Part shown: positions 48,580 to 49,255 of the stretch, one piece after another
Layout of the letters: each line of letters opens with the position of its first letter
How positions within the stretch are numbered: position 1 is the stretch's first letter
Source: Lachnospiraceae bacterium
Lineage (GTDB): Bacteria; Bacillota; Clostridia; Lachnospirales; Lachnospiraceae
DNA length: 49,255 nt
Direction of reading: 5' to 3'
Assembly: GCA_017438305.1 (NCBI GenBank)
Contig: JAFRVX010000084.1
Location: 1-49,255 of the forward strand
Made by a program: the position numbers and the translations under genes
Notes under the pieces: model-generated
Told to the model about the DNA's origin: nothing
The model's input: only the letters and a program-made list of their open reading frames with translations
The model's database searches: none

Positions 48580-49117
48580 TATCCGGCCTCCTGGGCAGTC
48601 AGGCTGCAGTTTTGTATATTACCGCGCAATATCGTTCCTCCCGACTTTATCAGCGCAATCCCTGCAGCTTCTTTTTCGCTGCCGCAGATCCTGAGCCGAG
48701 GGCTTCGATTCCCGACGCGTGAACAGTATAGCACAGGTTTTGAATTCTGTGCAGTAATTTTCCAAAAGAGAGGCGGCTCATGAAGGGGCGGTTCATGAAG
48801 GGACGGCTTATGAAGGGGCGTTTTTTCAGCGAAACTATCATGACACTGACTCGGCCTTGTGGGGAACGAAAAAAACGATTCCATACCTCGGGGCCGGGCA
48901 CAGGTTTTCGGAATACAAAAAGGCTCATGGGAGATCTCCCATGAGCCTGGTGAAAAAAGCCTGTAAACCATTAGCGTTCATTGCCGGAAAAAGAGAATCT
49001 GGTTCAGGCCTGGTTTGATATTATCGAAATTGTTCAGAGCATTATTTTCGAAATTGCAGGGCATTGTTTTCGAAATCAAACATTGATTTATTCGCTGTTA
49101 TCGTGTAAACTATTTAT
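48580..49117. other. Intergenic region with short repeats and a perfect palindrome
   Basis: No convincing gene. It contains three 15-base GGCGGYTCATGAAGG-like units at about 48773-48819, a 26-bp perfect palindrome at 48922-48947, and AT-rich direct repeats (TTTTCGAAATTGCAGGGCAT type) at about 49019-49080 just before the RNA element at the right edge. Confidence 0.6.
48917..48947 (-). terminator. Palindromic terminator on the minus strand
   Basis: GGCTCATGGGAGATCTCCCATGAGCC is read here as its two arms: GGCTCATGGGA and TCCCATGAGCC around GATC. On minus it is followed by five T, so it would stop a transcript coming from the right of the window; on plus there is no T-run. Confidence 0.6.
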
Positions 49118-49255
49118 AATATGATTCCAACGCCAAAAGTCGGACTCCACGGAATGTTTACATTCCAGTGGAGGAAAGACTTCTTGGCGTGCCCCTCATG
49201 AAGCACGAAGTGGAGTTTTTACTCCACGAGAGTGCGGAATGAGGGAGGATGGTGG
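49118..49255 (+). ncRNA. Candidate structured RNA, copy B of the repeated element, cut by the window edge
   Basis: The same element as 34435-34297 (minus), here on plus. Hairpin 1 pairs ACGCCAA with TTGGCGT, AAGTC with GACTT, CTCCAC with GTGGAG and GGAATG with CATTCC. Hairpin 2 pairs CCTCAT with ATGAGG, GCAC with GTGC and GTGGAG with CTCCAC, separated by purine-rich internal loops. A TATAAT lies at 49115-49120, with only a weak -35. The window ends at the point where copy A continues into its third hairpin. Confidence 0.6.

Overview
The window looks like a chromosomal segment of an anaerobic Clostridia species, most probably Lachnospiraceae-like (inference). Supporting signs are AGGAGG-type ribosome binding sites, TTGACA/TATAAT promoters, a tryptophan T-box, an ANTAR regulator next to glutamine synthetase, a split 'archaeal-type' glutamate synthase, type III glutamine synthetase, a PurF with propeptide and CxxC, the DapL lysine route and secreted proteins with ~20-residue cell-wall-binding repeats. 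I see no rRNA, tRNA, CRISPR array, transposase or phage gene.

Layout. 1-2593 is visibly AT-rich and holds one minus-strand zinc-ribbon/coiled-coil protein plus ~800 bases without a convincing gene. An esterase follows (2594-3838, plus). The minus strand then carries T-box-trpD-trpCF (6872 down to 4091). Next, also on minus, is a nitrogen operon: class II amidotransferase, FMN glutamate-synthase core, ferredoxin, FAD/NAD(P) oxidoreductase, GXGXG subunit, type I glutamine synthetase, ANTAR antiterminator (13938 down to 7044). Divergent from it on plus is a long block: type III glutamine synthetase, Amt-PII fusion, asnB, guaA, pyrG, purF, carA, carB, dapF, dapL (14396-30958). Nearly every enzyme from 7 kb to 29 kb makes glutamine or uses its amide nitrogen. 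The two divergent leaders contain intrinsic terminators that overlap small hairpins with the same AAAGGC hexaloop, the expected kind of target for the ANTAR protein encoded at the end of the minus operon.

31.3-34.2 kb is a glycoside hydrolase family 3 enzyme. From 34.2 kb the window becomes a cell-surface and signalling region. It holds a cell-wall-repeat protein, a broken membrane-anchored exported protein (amber stop plus frameshift), a tandem GNAT, a small membrane protein, an ECF sigma factor operon (sigma, small two-helix protein, polytopic protein, PrsW-like protease), a second small two-helix protein with 16-residue repeats, a 1258-residue secreted protein with FG-GAP-like and cell-wall-binding repeats, a small exported protein related to the broken one, and a CmpB/DUF1113-type membrane protein.

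The least expected signal is a ~139-nt intergenic element present twice, at 34297-34435 (minus) and 49118-49255 (plus, cut by the window edge). The copies are about 85% identical by eye, fold into two long hairpins with conserved purine-rich internal loops, and show at least one compensatory base-pair change. This looks like a structured non-coding RNA family.
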